Under the pieces are notes generated by a model. The model was not told where the DNA came from, searched no databases, and was given only the letters and a program-made list of their open reading frames with translations. From Spirochaetales bacterium Spiro_09 (GTDB lineage Bacteria > Spirochaetota > Spirochaetia > Treponematales > Treponemataceae), in contig LVBK01000011.1 of the NCBI GenBank assembly GCA_001604385.1, forward strand, positions 45,820-109,819: a stretch of DNA of 64,000 bases, in the 5' to 3' direction. The position numbers and the translations under genes are program-made. Shown piece after piece: positions 8,940-19,221 of this stretch. The first letter of the stretch is position 1, and each line of letters begins with the position of its first letter.

Positions 8940-9552
8940 GCTTCTTCTTCTCCGAGACAAGCAATAAGACCAGGTCGCTCACCGCAGATTCCATCTCGGT
9001 TACCATGCGTCCAACCTCGGCGATGAAGTAATTATAGAAAATTATCGCCGGTATGGAAACGATCAAACCGGCGGCTGTTGTGACCAGGGCGGTCGCGATG
9101 GAACCGGCAAGCACCGAGGGATTTCCCATGGTACCCATGTCGCCAAGAACGCCAAATGCAGTGATGTTTCCGGTAACTGTACCCAGAAGACCCAGCAGGG
9201 TGGCAATATTGGCGATAGTGCCCAAAGTGGACAAGTAGCGTTCCAGGCGGGGAATTTCCCGGTTGGACTGATTCATGACCGCCTCTTTAATGGCCGCCTC
9301 GCTATATTCACGGTATGCGATGCCGGTCTTCAGAAGACGGGCGACAGGGCCTTCAATGGTATCGCAAATTGCGGCGGCTTCGTCATAATGACCCTTGTCA
9401 ATCGTTGACCGGATGCGGGGCAAGAGATCCTTCTCCCCTTTTCTGATCGTCCGGTAATAGGATAGACGCTCGAATATGATAACAGTGGCAATGATGGCAC
9501 ACAAGGCAATGGGAATCATCACCGGGCCGCCGGATACCAGAATTGAAAACAT
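8929..9552 (-). CDS. MotA/TolQ/ExbB family proton channel
   Basis: This is a 207-residue ExbB/TolQ protein. The helices are at about 5-25 and 105-135, with the third at about 150-175, which is the normal three-helix topology for this family. GTVTGNITAF and the TALVTTAAGLIVSIPAIIFYN helix (given here in part) are the recognisable proton-channel segments. GGAGGT stands 7 bases before the ATG. With ExbD and TonB it would use proton motive force to move a periplasmic partner. Confidence 0.9.
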   Translation of the reverse strand: MFSILVSGGPVMIPIALCAIIATVIIFERLSYYRTIRKGEKDLLPRIRSTIDKGHYDEAAAICDTIEGPVARLLKTGIAYREYSEAAIKEAVMNQSNREIPRLERYLSTLGTIANIATLLGLLGTVTGNITAFGVLGDMGTMGNPSVLAGSIATALVTTAAGLIVSIPAIIFYNYFIAEVGRMVTEMESAVSDLVLLLVSEKKKHEI

Positions 9553-9607
9553 GAATACACCTCCAGAACTTACATGAACATGCGGTTATCTGCCGAAAGG
9601 CAGAAAG

Positions 9608-11218
9608 TTAAAAATCAAAACGGCCGCCAATCGAAATTGCGCCGGAATGTCGGGTGAACACATCGTTGACCATCCTCGGTTCATTGAACCACAGCGAGAG
9701 AATATCATCAATGCGAAGATTCAGGGAAAAATGGGCAAAGGGCCTGACCATAGCGAAGAGGTTCCAGTAGGGCACCTCTGCCTGTCCAGCTTCCCATTCA
9801 ATATCAGTTCCCGATTCCCAGCGGCGCGCTGGCGAGCGGTCAAACACAAGAAAGCCTGCAGAAATAGTCTGGGCCGAGCTTCCGTCAACACGATCAAGCC
9901 AGGAAGAGTTCCAGCCAAAGGAAAGTTCCGTGTCAGTTCCGGTGCAGACAAGACCGAGCGAGGTTTCAAGGAGCGTTCGGTCAAGCCATACCGTATCTGT
10001 CCGGAACGACACAGGGTCTGTCTCCCCTGCATACACCGAGGTTCGATTGAAAGCCGTTTTCAAAAAGCGCGCATCGGCCGAAAGACGGTACGCATCGGCA
10101 GGTTGCATGGAAGCGGACAAAGAAGCATTCCAGTCCGCGGCTGTCCGGGAAAGGCCGGTACGGTCAATATACGGATCCTCGGCCACAAGAAGAGACGCAG
10201 AAAGGGGAACGGCTGACAGACCACCATCGAGCGTAAAGCTGAACATGCGCGGCGAGACGCCTTCGCGGGAGAGCGCAAGATTGAACGGAACGAGGACGAC
10301 GGAGCGGGAGTCTGCAACTACACTGGCTGTGGCGGTAAAGGACCAGTCACGGTGTATATAACGAGCCGAAAGGTCGCCCCTGCCGAAAAGAAATTCGCCC
10401 TCGCCGGCTTGGGTCTCGTAGCGGAAACGACCGGTCAGGTCCGCCTCAAAATCCGTATATGACCAGCGGAGTCCGACACCGGGCAACAGGCGGTATCCTG
10501 CGATGGTGTTTTCCTGACCGGCAGGACCGGCAGGTATATGGGAAACAATATCTCCGTCAAAGAAGCCAAGTAACGTAAATGGACCGGAACGAAGAGCCCT
10601 TTCAGCACGACTGGTCCAATAGACCTGCCGGTCGGTCAATGAATACAGAGTCGGGGATGTACCCTGCAATCCATCTGCGTTTTCCGTAAGACCCGCAGAC
10701 AAAAACCATGAACCGCCCCGGGGAAATACAGTCACATCGATTGCAGTCGAGCGGTCAAAGAAACCGTTACCCGGACGTTCACCGGAAAAGCCGTCTACCG
10801 AGTCATGGGAAAAAAGCACACTGAAACCGGGAAGCACGGACTCTTCCCTGCGTAAATACAGTGAGCCCGCCAATAAACCGGGATAGCCTGACCGGAAAGC
10901 CAAATAGCCGGAAAAAGGAGATACCGGATGAGCTTCTTCCGGAATTGAAGTGACAGGAGTCGCCTCTTCGGGCACAGGCTTGTTCTGCGCGACTGCGCTC
11001 ACGACTTCTTCGGTTCCGCCTTCGTTTTCGGCAGGAGGCGGCAAATTTGCCGGAAGCGGAGGGCGCTGAGGGGGCAGCGCTATTGACGGGACGGTGTTTT
11101 CTCCGGAACGGATACGCGATTCAACATCGGGTATTTCGACCGCCTGGGCGGACAGGGAAAACGCTGACATACACACTATGGATATACCAAGTACATACTT
11201 AACAATATCTGTTTTCAT
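9608..11218 (-). CDS. Exported outer-membrane beta-barrel protein
   Basis: This is a 536-residue protein with a signal peptide (MKTDIVKYVLGISIVCMS..., cleavage near AQA) and then a Pro-rich linker (residues about 45-95). About 400 residues of alternating polar/aromatic beta strands follow, ending in GGRFDF. A terminal Phe is typical of barrels assembled by BamA. No TonB-dependent receptor plug is seen, so it is not an ordinary siderophore receptor. The start at 11218 has AGGA about 7 bases upstream; the longer frame from 11245 lacks the signal-peptide start. It lies between the TPR gene and exbB on the same strand, which suggests a shared machine. I do not recognise the family. Confidence 0.7.
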   Translation of the reverse strand: MKTDIVKYVLGISIVCMSAFSLSAQAVEIPDVESRIRSGENTVPSIALPPQRPPLPANLPPPAENEGGTEEVVSAVAQNKPVPEEATPVTSIPEEAHPVSPFSGYLAFRSGYPGLLAGSLYLRREESVLPGFSVLFSHDSVDGFSGERPGNGFFDRSTAIDVTVFPRGGSWFLSAGLTENADGLQGTSPTLYSLTDRQVYWTSRAERALRSGPFTLLGFFDGDIVSHIPAGPAGQENTIAGYRLLPGVGLRWSYTDFEADLTGRFRYETQAGEGEFLFGRGDLSARYIHRDWSFTATASVVADSRSVVLVPFNLALSREGVSPRMFSFTLDGGLSAVPLSASLLVAEDPYIDRTGLSRTAADWNASLSASMQPADAYRLSADARFLKTAFNRTSVYAGETDPVSFRTDTVWLDRTLLETSLGLVCTGTDTELSFGWNSSWLDRVDGSSAQTISAGFLVFDRSPARRWESGTDIEWEAGQAEVPYWNLFAMVRPFAHFSLNLRIDDILSLWFNEPRMVNDVFTRHSGAISIGGRFDF

Positions 11219-11258
11219 GGTTCCTTCCTCGCGGAGAGCCGGCACGGGTCATACCCTC

Positions 11259-13193
11259 TCACTGCACACCTGAGAGAAAAATTGCCGCCCGTTTTGCCCA
11301 TACGGAATCCTTCCAGGTAGCGCGTATGGTTTCGGCGGTTTGCCGCGCGTCACCCCGTTTACCCGCCAACAAAAAACTGTCCGCAGCACCGTACAGGGCT
11401 TCTGCGGATCGCTCTCCGTCCAGACCGGCAAAATATCTGCCCGCTGACAGAAAATACCGGGCAGACTGCTCATAATCGCCGTCATCCCGGGCAACATTGG
11501 CCAGGAGGCTAAGCGCGGAAGCCCTTGTTATGCGGTCCTGGACCGGCAGGGCGTCTGGCACTTCCGGTGACCGCGCGACCACTTCTTCGAGAATGCTTTT
11601 TGCCTCTGATCGGGTACTGAAGTCCGCCAGGAGTGATCGGGCAAGGCGCAAACCTGCCGTCCGGCCCTCTGCAGTCGCAGCCTTTCCCGCCCGGTTCCAG
11701 GCAGAGCGCAAGGCAGCGCTGTCAGGATTCTGGCCATTCCGGATCAACTTCAATTCCGCTATGTGATCGTCGATATTTTCATACGATGCTTCCCGAGGAA
11801 GCCGCGCCTTCCAGGCTTCGGCTATGCGGAGCGCGGCGGTCCACTCGGACTTGTCCCGATAGGCTGACAGAAGGCCGCTGTACGCCCGCGATAGCGCAGA
11901 AGCAGCGGGGAAGCGCCGCACATACTCTTCCCACCAGAGAATTGCCATATCGCGGTCACCCTGACGGTACCAGGCATCGGCTCCCGACAGCAGTGCGGAA
12001 TCGATAAAACGGCCAGAGGGCCACACCTGGCGATAGCGTACATATGCGGAGGTTGCACGGTTCCATTCACCGGCTACATGCCACTGCTCGGCAATGCGAT
12101 ACTGAGCTTCCTCTGCAAGCTGATCGCGGGGATACCGGTCGATTATGCGCCGCCAGCGGGATTCAGCTTCATCCAGCCTGTTTGTGCGGAACGAGATATC
12201 TGCAAGCATGAACAGGGCCCGCGGGGCGGCAGCGCCAGGTGTGGAGGAGCCTGTTCCGTCGGCAACCGCAAGTAACAGGTTCGAAGCCTCGTCAAAACGG
12301 TTCCGGTCAATGAGCAAAGAGGCCTTGAGCAGCCGGGATTCGTCCCGGTCTGCGGCAGTCGGTGCAAGGCGTATGGCACGGTCCGCATGTACGAAGGGAT
12401 CGGATGACGATTGCACAGCAGCAAGGACGGAGGCTGTTGCAGCCTGCCAGGTACGTTCGTGGCCCGGCCACCCATCAATATACACAGAAAAAGCCCGTAT
12501 TGCCTCGGTATACCGGTTCAGCCGGTATAGAGTCCACCCCCGGTACCAGGATGCCCAGGGTCGCAAGGATGTCCATGAGTCCGAAGGGACGGTAGCTGAC
12601 AGTTCAAGAAAGCGGGCGAACATCGATTCGGCGAACACCCAGTTGCCTTCGCGGACTGCGCTCAAACCGGCGAGGTAGCGTGAATTGATAAAGCCCTCAG
12701 GATCGGAATGGCGATAGAGGGGGAAGGCCGCATCGAGAGCGGTAATGACGCCTTCAGCGCCGGTAGAAGCGATGCGGAGATAGCCTGTGTAGGCAAAGGG
12801 TTCACTCGCGCGTTTTGAGTCTATCCGGGTTTTATACAGGATGAGGGCGCGATCAGGGAGACCCTCTTCTTCGAGAGCACGACCGTACCAATACATATAG
12901 TGATCCCGAATTTCTTCAGGAAGACTATCCGTATCCTGCAATTCGCTCCAGGAACGGGATTTTTTCCAGTTACCGGACAAACCCTCGGTGCGTGCAAGTT
13001 CGAGCAAAAACCACGGCCGAAGAGAGCCGCTCGCCGGAAGGGCTTCTTCAAGAAGTCTGATTGTCTCGGATGGACGGCTGGCCGAACGGGCTCGCAAAAA
13101 AATGTCTCGCGGGACTTCCTGCGATACGAGGGGGGAAAGAGCCGCACAGCATACTATGCACACTATGATAAACCGGTGTCTGTTTGTACTCAT
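11259..13193 (-). CDS. Exported TPR protein, YbgF/BamD-like repeats
   Basis: This is a 644-residue protein with a signal peptide (residues about 1-24, ending LVSQ) and tetratricopeptide-type helical repeats through most of its length. The clearest run is about residues 310-450, with elements such as LDEAESRWRRIIDRYPRDQ and MAILWWEEYVRRFPA. These look like the TolA-binding YbgF/CpoB or BamD type of TPR. AAGGA stands 8 bases before the ATG. It heads the series TPR, barrel, ExbB, ExbD, TonB. It is probably periplasmic or outer-membrane attached, and no lipobox Cys is evident. Two Cys in the signal helix (CIVCCAALS) make lipidation a remote possibility. Confidence 0.8.
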   Translation of the reverse strand: MSTNRHRFIIVCIVCCAALSPLVSQEVPRDIFLRARSASRPSETIRLLEEALPASGSLRPWFLLELARTEGLSGNWKKSRSWSELQDTDSLPEEIRDHYMYWYGRALEEEGLPDRALILYKTRIDSKRASEPFAYTGYLRIASTGAEGVITALDAAFPLYRHSDPEGFINSRYLAGLSAVREGNWVFAESMFARFLELSATVPSDSWTSLRPWASWYRGWTLYRLNRYTEAIRAFSVYIDGWPGHERTWQAATASVLAAVQSSSDPFVHADRAIRLAPTAADRDESRLLKASLLIDRNRFDEASNLLLAVADGTGSSTPGAAAPRALFMLADISFRTNRLDEAESRWRRIIDRYPRDQLAEEAQYRIAEQWHVAGEWNRATSAYVRYRQVWPSGRFIDSALLSGADAWYRQGDRDMAILWWEEYVRRFPAASALSRAYSGLLSAYRDKSEWTAALRIAEAWKARLPREASYENIDDHIAELKLIRNGQNPDSAALRSAWNRAGKAATAEGRTAGLRLARSLLADFSTRSEAKSILEEVVARSPEVPDALPVQDRITRASALSLLANVARDDGDYEQSARYFLSAGRYFAGLDGERSAEALYGAADSFLLAGKRGDARQTAETIRATWKDSVWAKRAAIFLSGVQ

Positions 13194-13227
13194 TCTGTAA
13201 TTCCTTGCCGGTAAAACGAACCGGTAC

Positions 13228-13260
13228 CATACAATGTAACACTTTTTTTTATCACATTGC
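13228..13260. repeat. Imperfect inverted repeat between TPR gene and upstream gene
   Basis: CAATGT at 13232-13237 and ACATTG at 13254-13259 flank an eight-T run. Eight of ten positions pair if the arms are extended. No U-tract follows on the minus strand, so it does not look like an intrinsic terminator. It lies in the 68-bp gap between two co-directional genes and could be an operator or an mRNA hairpin. Confidence 0.3.
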
Positions 13261-13261
13261 G

Positions 13262-14617
13262 TCAGGGTTCGAAGAGACCGTCACCGGGCAGACGGAGCCG
13301 TACAAGATGAATCCATGCATCGGCATTGGATGATACGAAGGTGTCCATGGCGGTTTCACGGGCGCTTTCGAAGACAGCAAGATGAAAACGTCCTGTGTCA
13401 TCGAACCAGGGAAAGAAGGCAGCTATATGATGATATTCCCTGAGCCGGGGTTCACCCCGTTCCCGGCTGATCGCTCCCAGATACAGGTGGCCGCCCTCAT
13501 GAACGGCAAGCCAGTATAAAAGAGGGAGAAGTTCGGTCGCGGTGTATCCGACATCCTTTTGATAGCCTCTTACACCGGCAAGCGGACTGACAGTGACATC
13601 TGTTCCCGATTCGGAGGGAAGTATGGTCAGCTTTCGTCGCTGGCTGACAACTGCCGAGGAAAGATTGCGGGTCCAGTCCAGCGCGAAAAAAATGTCACGC
13701 CGCTCGATCCAGTGTTCGGTAAACCCGGTTTCAGGCGAACTGGTGCGGGTATTCAGCGCATTGATAAAAAGACGGCTTCCGGCTGCGGGCCAGATTATGC
13801 CATCAACGAGCCATTTGGCAAAACCGGCACAATTGACACCGCCAGCAAGTTCTGCGCGATTGATGGCCTCCATACAGGCTTGTTCCGCGTTACAGGCAGC
13901 ACGGAGTTCCTCGAGCGTTTGCGGACTACCGTCGGATATGTGTACAGGATTCCCCTTGTCGTCAAAGGCCCCATCCTCAAGATACACCAGGGTGGCGAGC
14001 AAGGACCGAACCCGATCGGCAGCAGAACTGACCGGCATCGAAAGATCGGTATCGGGATAAAAGACACGCCAGGGAACGGCCGTCCTGCTGACCGTGATGA
14101 GCGCTTCAAGGGAAGCGGTCAGACAGTGTGAAAAGGACAACGCGATCGGTATGGATGCGGCAAAACGGGAATTCCAGGCTACGATATCCAGCCGGCTTCT
14201 GCTGCCCGAGCCGTCACGGTTTTCCGGTCTGATACGGACATAGACGGCGGGATTATCCAGGGGATACAGGGTAATGGACAGGTAGGCGCCGTCCTCGAGC
14301 GAACGTGAGAGTATCCAGTGTCCCTGCACGCCGGCGGATCCGAGCGGTTCAATGCGTATGTCCACCAGCTGATCAAGTCTGCGCGCATCGATTCGGGCGC
14401 GATTACCCGAGCCGTCGATGACTTCAACCGGCTCGCGAAGCACAATCGACACCGGATCGCCGGTCAGCCAGTCGTCAGAAATGCGGGAGCGGATACCGGC
14501 GGTTTCTATATACCCGTCGGGAACCCGCGCGGCAGCGGGCTCCACCCGGGCAAAGCCGGATGGAACAATCGCGAAAAGGAGAACCAGGATCACAAAATTG
14601 CGGGGTGAATACTTCAT
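13262..14617 (-). CDS. Exported NlpC/P60-like protein of unknown function
   Basis: This is a 451-residue secreted protein: MKYSPRNFVILVLLFAIVPSGFA is a standard signal peptide when the start is placed at 14617. ATGs at 14644 and 14674 would lengthen the N-terminus. In the second half, NCAGFAKWLVDGI (about residue 260) resembles the catalytic Cys motif of NlpC/P60 peptidases. EGGHLYLGAISRE (about residue 390) could carry the partner His. The overall similarity is weak, so peptidoglycan hydrolase activity is only an inference. The first half has no recognisable domain. The gene follows the acyl-CoA dehydratase gene after a 74-base gap. Confidence 0.5.
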   Translation of the reverse strand: MKYSPRNFVILVLLFAIVPSGFARVEPAAARVPDGYIETAGIRSRISDDWLTGDPVSIVLREPVEVIDGSGNRARIDARRLDQLVDIRIEPLGSAGVQGHWILSRSLEDGAYLSITLYPLDNPAVYVRIRPENRDGSGSRSRLDIVAWNSRFAASIPIALSFSHCLTASLEALITVSRTAVPWRVFYPDTDLSMPVSSAADRVRSLLATLVYLEDGAFDDKGNPVHISDGSPQTLEELRAACNAEQACMEAINRAELAGGVNCAGFAKWLVDGIIWPAAGSRLFINALNTRTSSPETGFTEHWIERRDIFFALDWTRNLSSAVVSQRRKLTILPSESGTDVTVSPLAGVRGYQKDVGYTATELLPLLYWLAVHEGGHLYLGAISRERGEPRLREYHHIAAFFPWFDDTGRFHLAVFESARETAMDTFVSSNADAWIHLVRLRLPGDGLFEP

Positions 14618-14691
14618 ACCGCTTCCGTTATCGGCATATTTCATGCCCTTCTTGACGTTGTATTGCCCCGACACTGCCCTGAAACCGCCCG

Positions 14692-17600
14692 TCAGCGGGA
14701 TTTTCCCGTTTCCTTTGTCTCGTCGGGATGTGATCCCTTCGGCGCGTTTGCAAGCAACAATTTAAGACGGTTCAGCTGGTTTACCTCGCTCGCACCGGGA
14801 TCAAAGTCAATCGCCGCGATATTGGAGCCGGGGAACCGCCGACGCAGTTCCTTTATCATGCCCTTGCCGGTAACATGGTTGGGCAAACAGGCAAAGGGCT
14901 GAACGCAGGCAATACTCGGCACACCGGTGTGAATCAGTTCGATCATTTCGGCGGTCAGGAACCAGCCCTCGCCCGTCATATTGCCGAGCTGTACGATGTC
15001 GTCAACGCCGTCCTGCAGGCGGTAAATCGATTCGGGTGCGGTGAAGCGCCTGCTTTTCCCCAGGCTCTTTTTCATCTGGACGCGGTAGCGCTCAAGAAAC
15101 CACACCAGGAGGTGTGCAATGATTTCGGACGAGCTGGGGAAGGCAAGCTTCCGGTGTTTGTATACCCCGTTAATGAACGAATAGAACAGGAAATCGGCAA
15201 GATCGGGTACCACACACTCGGCACCTTCCTGCTCGATAGTGCCAAAGATGTCGTTGTTGGCTGTCGGATGAAACTTGACCAGAATCTCGCCGACAACGCC
15301 CACCCGAGGTTTGTGAATCTGACGGAGGGGCAAGGCGTCAAAGGCCGTAACAATGTCGCGGATCAACCGGTTGTAGCCCGACATTGAGAGTGACTTGATC
15401 TGGGCCACAGAGCGGGTATTAAACGTTTCATAGAGGGCGTTCGCCGAACCCGGTTCCAGTTCATAGGGGCGGGTGCGATAGAGCACACGCATCAAGAGAT
15501 CTCCGAGCATAATCGCCATCATTGCGCGATGAAGGAGGGGGAAAGACGGCTTGAAGCCGGGATTCTTTTCTATGGACTGGGCGCTCAGCGAAATGACCGG
15601 AATATGTCCCCATCCGATGTCGGAAAGCGCACGGCGGATAAACCCGATATAATTGGTAGCACGGCAACCGCCACCGGTCTGTGTAATCAGCAGAGCGACC
15701 GCATCAAGGTCATATAAACCCGACTTCAGGGCCGAAATCATTTGCCCCGCAACAATGATTGCCGGATAACAGGCGTCATTATTGACGTACTGCAGGCCGG
15801 TATCCACCGCCTTCGGATCTACATCGGGGAGAATGACCATATTATACCCCGAATATTCGAAGGCCGGTTGCAGGATGCGGAAGTGTATCGGGGACATTTG
15901 GGGCGCAAGAATGGTGTAACGCTTCTTCATGTCGCGGGTAAATACCACACGCCGATGGCTTGACGACCGAACCTTCTGTTCTGTTGCGTGCCGATCCCGT
16001 TCCTTGATTGCCGCGATAAGACTGCGCATACGAATACGCACGGCGCCAAGATTTGACCCCTCGTCAATTTTAACCAGGGTATACATTCGCCCTTTTGCTT
16101 CAAGTATGTCCTGTACCTGATCGGAGGTTACCGCATCCAGTCCGCAGCCAAAGCTGGTCAGCTGTACCAGCTCGAGGTCCGGATTTCCGGTAACATACTG
16201 TGCCGCGCGATACAGACGGTTGTGATAGGTCCACTGATCCACGATGCGCAGGGGGCGTTCAACCGCGCCGAGATGTGCCACCGAATCCTCCGTCAGGACC
16301 GCAAGGCCGAGACCGGTCAAAAGCTCGGGAATTCCGTGGTGAATCTCGGGATCAAGATGGTACGGGCGTCCGGCAAGCACAATGCCCTTGAGGCCCCGTT
16401 CATGGATTTCGGCAATGGTTTCCTCACCCTTTCGGGCAGTTTCATCGCGGAACGCTTCCTGCTCAAGCCAGGCTGCATGGCAGGCGGCTGTAATATCCTG
16501 GGAAGAAATGCCGAATTCCGGTCCGAGCTCCTCGAACAGGCGTTCGGCAAGCCGCTTTTCATCATCGAGCGGCAGGAATGGATTCATGTACAGGATTGAG
16601 TCATCCTGACGCAGGGCATCGATGTTGTTCTTGAGCACTTCCGGATAACTCGTGACAATCGGACAGTTGAAATGGTTCCCGACACCCGGATCCTCGATTT
16701 GCTCGTAGGGGGCACAGGGGTAGAAGATAAAACGGATGCCCGCCTTCAGAAGGCTTTCGATATGACCGTGACTGATCTTTCCGGGGTAACATACGGATTC
16801 TGACGGGATCGATTCCAGTCCCTGCTCGTAAATATGACGGCTCGACCGGGGCGAAAGCCGGACACGGAAACCGAGACGGGTAAAAAACGTAAACCAGAAA
16901 GGATAGTTCTCGTACATGTTCAATACGCGCGGGATACCGACATCGCCACGGGTCGCCTGTTCGTGGGATAAGGGCTTGTACGCAAAGAGCCGCTTGTATT
17001 TCCAGGCAAAAAGATTTGGCACCGGTTTCTTTTCAGGTTTCGGCAAGCCCTCCCCTTCGGGAACTGAACCCTCGGGAGCATCTATCTCCAGGCCACGTTC
17101 ACAGCGGTTACCGGTGACAAAACGGCGGGGAGGCGCAACCATCGTATCCACTGGTCCGTCGGTCGCGACACCGGCGGAAAAGGTGTTGATCGTCAAAAGA
17201 CAGTTATTCGAGCATTTCCCGCACCGGCGTAATTCGAGGTCAACCGAGAAATTATCCAGCTGTTCGGGAGTTGCCAGTCCGGTGCGCGCATCGAGAGGGC
17301 CGCCCGCGTCGCGCCACTGGTCTCGCGCTATCAGGGCGGCACCATAGGCTCCCATCAGGCCCGCGACATCGGGACGGAACACGTCTCGACCGGAAATTTT
17401 CTCGAAGGCACGGAGTACCGCGTCGTTATTGAAGGTTCCCCCCTGTACCACCACCTTTTCACCTATGGCGGAGGCATCACGAAGCTTGATAACCTTGAAC
17501 AGGGCATTTTTGATGACCGAATAGGAAAGTCCGGCCGAAATGTCGCCGACCGAGGCTCCCTCCTTTTGAGCTTGCTTGACCCGGCTGTTCATAAACACGG

Positions 17601-19137
17601 TACATCGGCTTCCCAGATCTACCGGTTTGTCTGCAAGCAGGGCCTTGTTTGAAAAGGTATGTATGTCCATGCCGAGGGAACGGGCAAAGTTGTCAAGAAA
17701 ACTGCCGCAGCCTGACGAGCAGGCCTCGTTCAACAAAATAGAGGTGATCGCCCCGTTTTTCATGCGGAGGGCCTTCATGTCCTGACCGCCGATATCGAGG
17801 ATAAAGTCAACGCCGGGAACAAAGAAATCGGCAGCCCGGTAGTGGGCTATGGTTTCAACCTCTCCGGTATCTACGCCAAGTGCAGCCTGAAAGAGCGCCT
17901 CACCGTAGCCGGTGGAACAGGAGCGCATTATGCGTACGCCCTCGGGAAGACGCTTGTACAGATCCTTCAACACCCGGACGGCAAGATCGACGGGATTGCC
18001 TCCGTTCACGTCATAAAAGCGCCAGAGAATACGGCCCAGTTCATCGACAAGAACAGCCTTGGTCGTGGTGGAACCCGCATCGAGTCCCAGAAATACCGGT
18101 CCTTTGGCGGTATCGAGGTCGGCTGAAGCCGCCATCTCCGAGGCATGGCGTATACGAAATTCTTCCAGCTCGCGTTCATTGGCAAACAGGGGTTCAAGGC
18201 GCTGGACCTCATGCATTTCGGCGCCCACCAGGTTTTTCAGGTTGGTCCTGAGTTCCGCAAGGCTGTCCAGTCTGAGCGTAGAGATGTCCTCAGGTACAAT
18301 CACGTTCGAGTCAAGGCCTTCTCGAAAAGGAACCTCGGCAGAGAGCGCAGCCCCGAGCGCCACAAAAAGCTGCGAATTTTCAGGGATTATAATCTCGTCA
18401 TCCTTGAGTTTCAGGGTTTCAATGAACCGTTTGCGCAGCTGATCCATAAAATGAAGCGGACCGCCCAAAAAGGCGACGTGCCCACGGATAGGTTTACCGC
18501 AGGCAAGTCCGGAAATAGTCTGACTGACAACAGCCTGATAAATGCTGGCAGCGATATCCTCGCGACGGGCCCCTTCGTTGATAAGCGGCTGGACATCCGT
18601 TTTTGCGAAAACACCGCAACGGGCGGCGATGGAATACAAAGTGGTGGAACCCTTGGCCAACTCGTTGAGGCCATTGGCATCGGTTTCCAGAAGGGCGGCC
18701 ATTTGATCGATAAAGGCGCCGGTTCCCCCCGCACAGGTACCGTTCATGCGCTGCTCGACGCCATCCGAAAAATAGGTGATCTTCGCGTCTTCCCCGCCCA
18801 ACTCGATAACGACGTCGGTTTGGGGTATCATCCGGCGTACTGCCGTGGTGGAGGCGACAACCTCCTGGATAAAGGGAACGGAAAGCCAGTGGGAGACAGC
18901 AAGTCCGCCCGAACCGGTAACCTTTACGCTGAGAAGGGGCGGAGGATCCACCTCCCGGAATTGATCTTCTATTGAATCAAGGGCATTTTCTACAACTGAA
19001 ATAATGGTACTGCGTATATCAGCCCGATGCCGTTCGTATTTGCTATATAGAATGGAACCATCGAGGGCCAGGGCAACAACTTTTACTGTAGTAGAACCAA
19101 CATCGATACCAATGCGAATAACCGTGCTGTTCATCAT
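14692..19137 (-). CDS. Acyl-CoA dehydratase activase fused to dehydratase-like domains
   Basis: This 1481-residue protein joins two ASKHA-fold activase domains to 2-hydroxyacyl-CoA dehydratase-like domains. The first activase begins [10 protein letters not shown] (residue 9) and has [11 protein letters not shown]. The second begins LDAGSTTTK (about residue 350) and has [12 protein letters not shown] Cys-rich segment follows ([11 protein letters not shown], about 670; GNRCERG, about 710). The C-terminal half, with [15 protein letters not shown] near residue 1040, resembles the dehydratase component. Such proteins use an iron-sulfur cluster and ATP to inject an electron for radical dehydration in anaerobes, but the substrate of this long fused class is not established. 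The start is ATG 19137 (or the adjacent ATG 19134). A promoter 8 bases upstream suggests a leaderless mRNA. Confidence 0.85.
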   Translation of the reverse strand: MMNSTVIRIGIDVGSTTVKVVALALDGSILYSKYERHRADIRSTIISVVENALDSIEDQFREVDPPPLLSVKVTGSGGLAVSHWLSVPFIQEVVASTTAVRRMIPQTDVVIELGGEDAKITYFSDGVEQRMNGTCAGGTGAFIDQMAALLETDANGLNELAKGSTTLYSIAARCGVFAKTDVQPLINEGARREDIAASIYQAVVSQTISGLACGKPIRGHVAFLGGPLHFMDQLRKRFIETLKLKDDEIIIPENSQLFVALGAALSAEVPFREGLDSNVIVPEDISTLRLDSLAELRTNLKNLVGAEMHEVQRLEPLFANERELEEFRIRHASEMAASADLDTAKGPVFLGLDAGSTTTKAVLVDELGRILWRFYDVNGGNPVDLAVRVLKDLYKRLPEGVRIMRSCSTGYGEALFQAALGVDTGEVETIAHYRAADFFVPGVDFILDIGGQDMKALRMKNGAITSILLNEACSSGCGSFLDNFARSLGMDIHTFSNKALLADKPVDLGSRCTVFMNSRVKQAQKEGASVGDISAGLSYSVIKNALFKVIKLRDASAIGEKVVVQGGTFNNDAVLRAFEKISGRDVFRPDVAGLMGAYGAALIARDQWRDAGGPLDARTGLATPEQLDNFSVDLELRRCGKCSNNCLLTINTFSAGVATDGPVDTMVAPPRRFVTGNRCERGLEIDAPEGSVPEGEGLPKPEKKPVPNLFAWKYKRLFAYKPLSHEQATRGDVGIPRVLNMYENYPFWFTFFTRLGFRVRLSPRSSRHIYEQGLESIPSESVCYPGKISHGHIESLLKAGIRFIFYPCAPYEQIEDPGVGNHFNCPIVTSYPEVLKNNIDALRQDDSILYMNPFLPLDDEKRLAERLFEELGPEFGISSQDITAACHAAWLEQEAFRDETARKGEETIAEIHERGLKGIVLAGRPYHLDPEIHHGIPELLTGLGLAVLTEDSVAHLGAVERPLRIVDQWTYHNRLYRAAQYVTGNPDLELVQLTSFGCGLDAVTSDQVQDILEAKGRMYTLVKIDEGSNLGAVRIRMRSLIAAIKERDRHATEQKVRSSSHRRVVFTRDMKKRYTILAPQMSPIHFRILQPAFEYSGYNMVILPDVDPKAVDTGLQYVNNDACYPAIIVAGQMISALKSGLYDLDAVALLITQTGGGCRATNYIGFIRRALSDIGWGHIPVISLSAQSIEKNPGFKPSFPLLHRAMMAIMLGDLLMRVLYRTRPYELEPGSANALYETFNTRSVAQIKSLSMSGYNRLIRDIVTAFDALPLRQIHKPRVGVVGEILVKFHPTANNDIFGTIEQEGAECVVPDLADFLFYSFINGVYKHRKLAFPSSSEIIAHLLVWFLERYRVQMKKSLGKSRRFTAPESIYRLQDGVDDIVQLGNMTGEGWFLTAEMIELIHTGVPSIACVQPFACLPNHVTGKGMIKELRRRFPGSNIAAIDFDPGASEVNQLNRLKLLLANAPKGSHPDETKETGKSR

Positions 19138-19145
19138 AATGACCT

Positions 19146-19174
19146 ATGATGACACAGAAAGGGAGCAGATTCAA
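19146..19174 (-). promoter_or_regulatory. Promoter of acyl-CoA dehydratase gene (leaderless)
   Basis: Reading on the minus strand: -35 TTGAAT (19169-19174), 17-bp spacer, extended -10 TGT-CATCAT (hexamer 19146-19151), then 8 bases to ATG 19137. It lies back to back with the murJ promoter. Confidence 0.5.
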
Positions 19175-19205
19175 GACAGCGATCCTTTTCTGCCTGTCAG
19201 AAGTA

Positions 19206-19214
19206 TGGTATGCT
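19206..19214 (+). promoter_or_regulatory. murJ extended -10 (leaderless)
   Basis: TGG-TATGCT forms an extended -10 (hexamer 19209-19214) seven bases before the ATG at 19222. No good -35 is visible at 17 bp, as is common with extended -10 promoters. No Shine-Dalgarno sequence precedes the ATG. Confidence 0.55.
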
Positions 19215-19221
19215 CTGCCCC

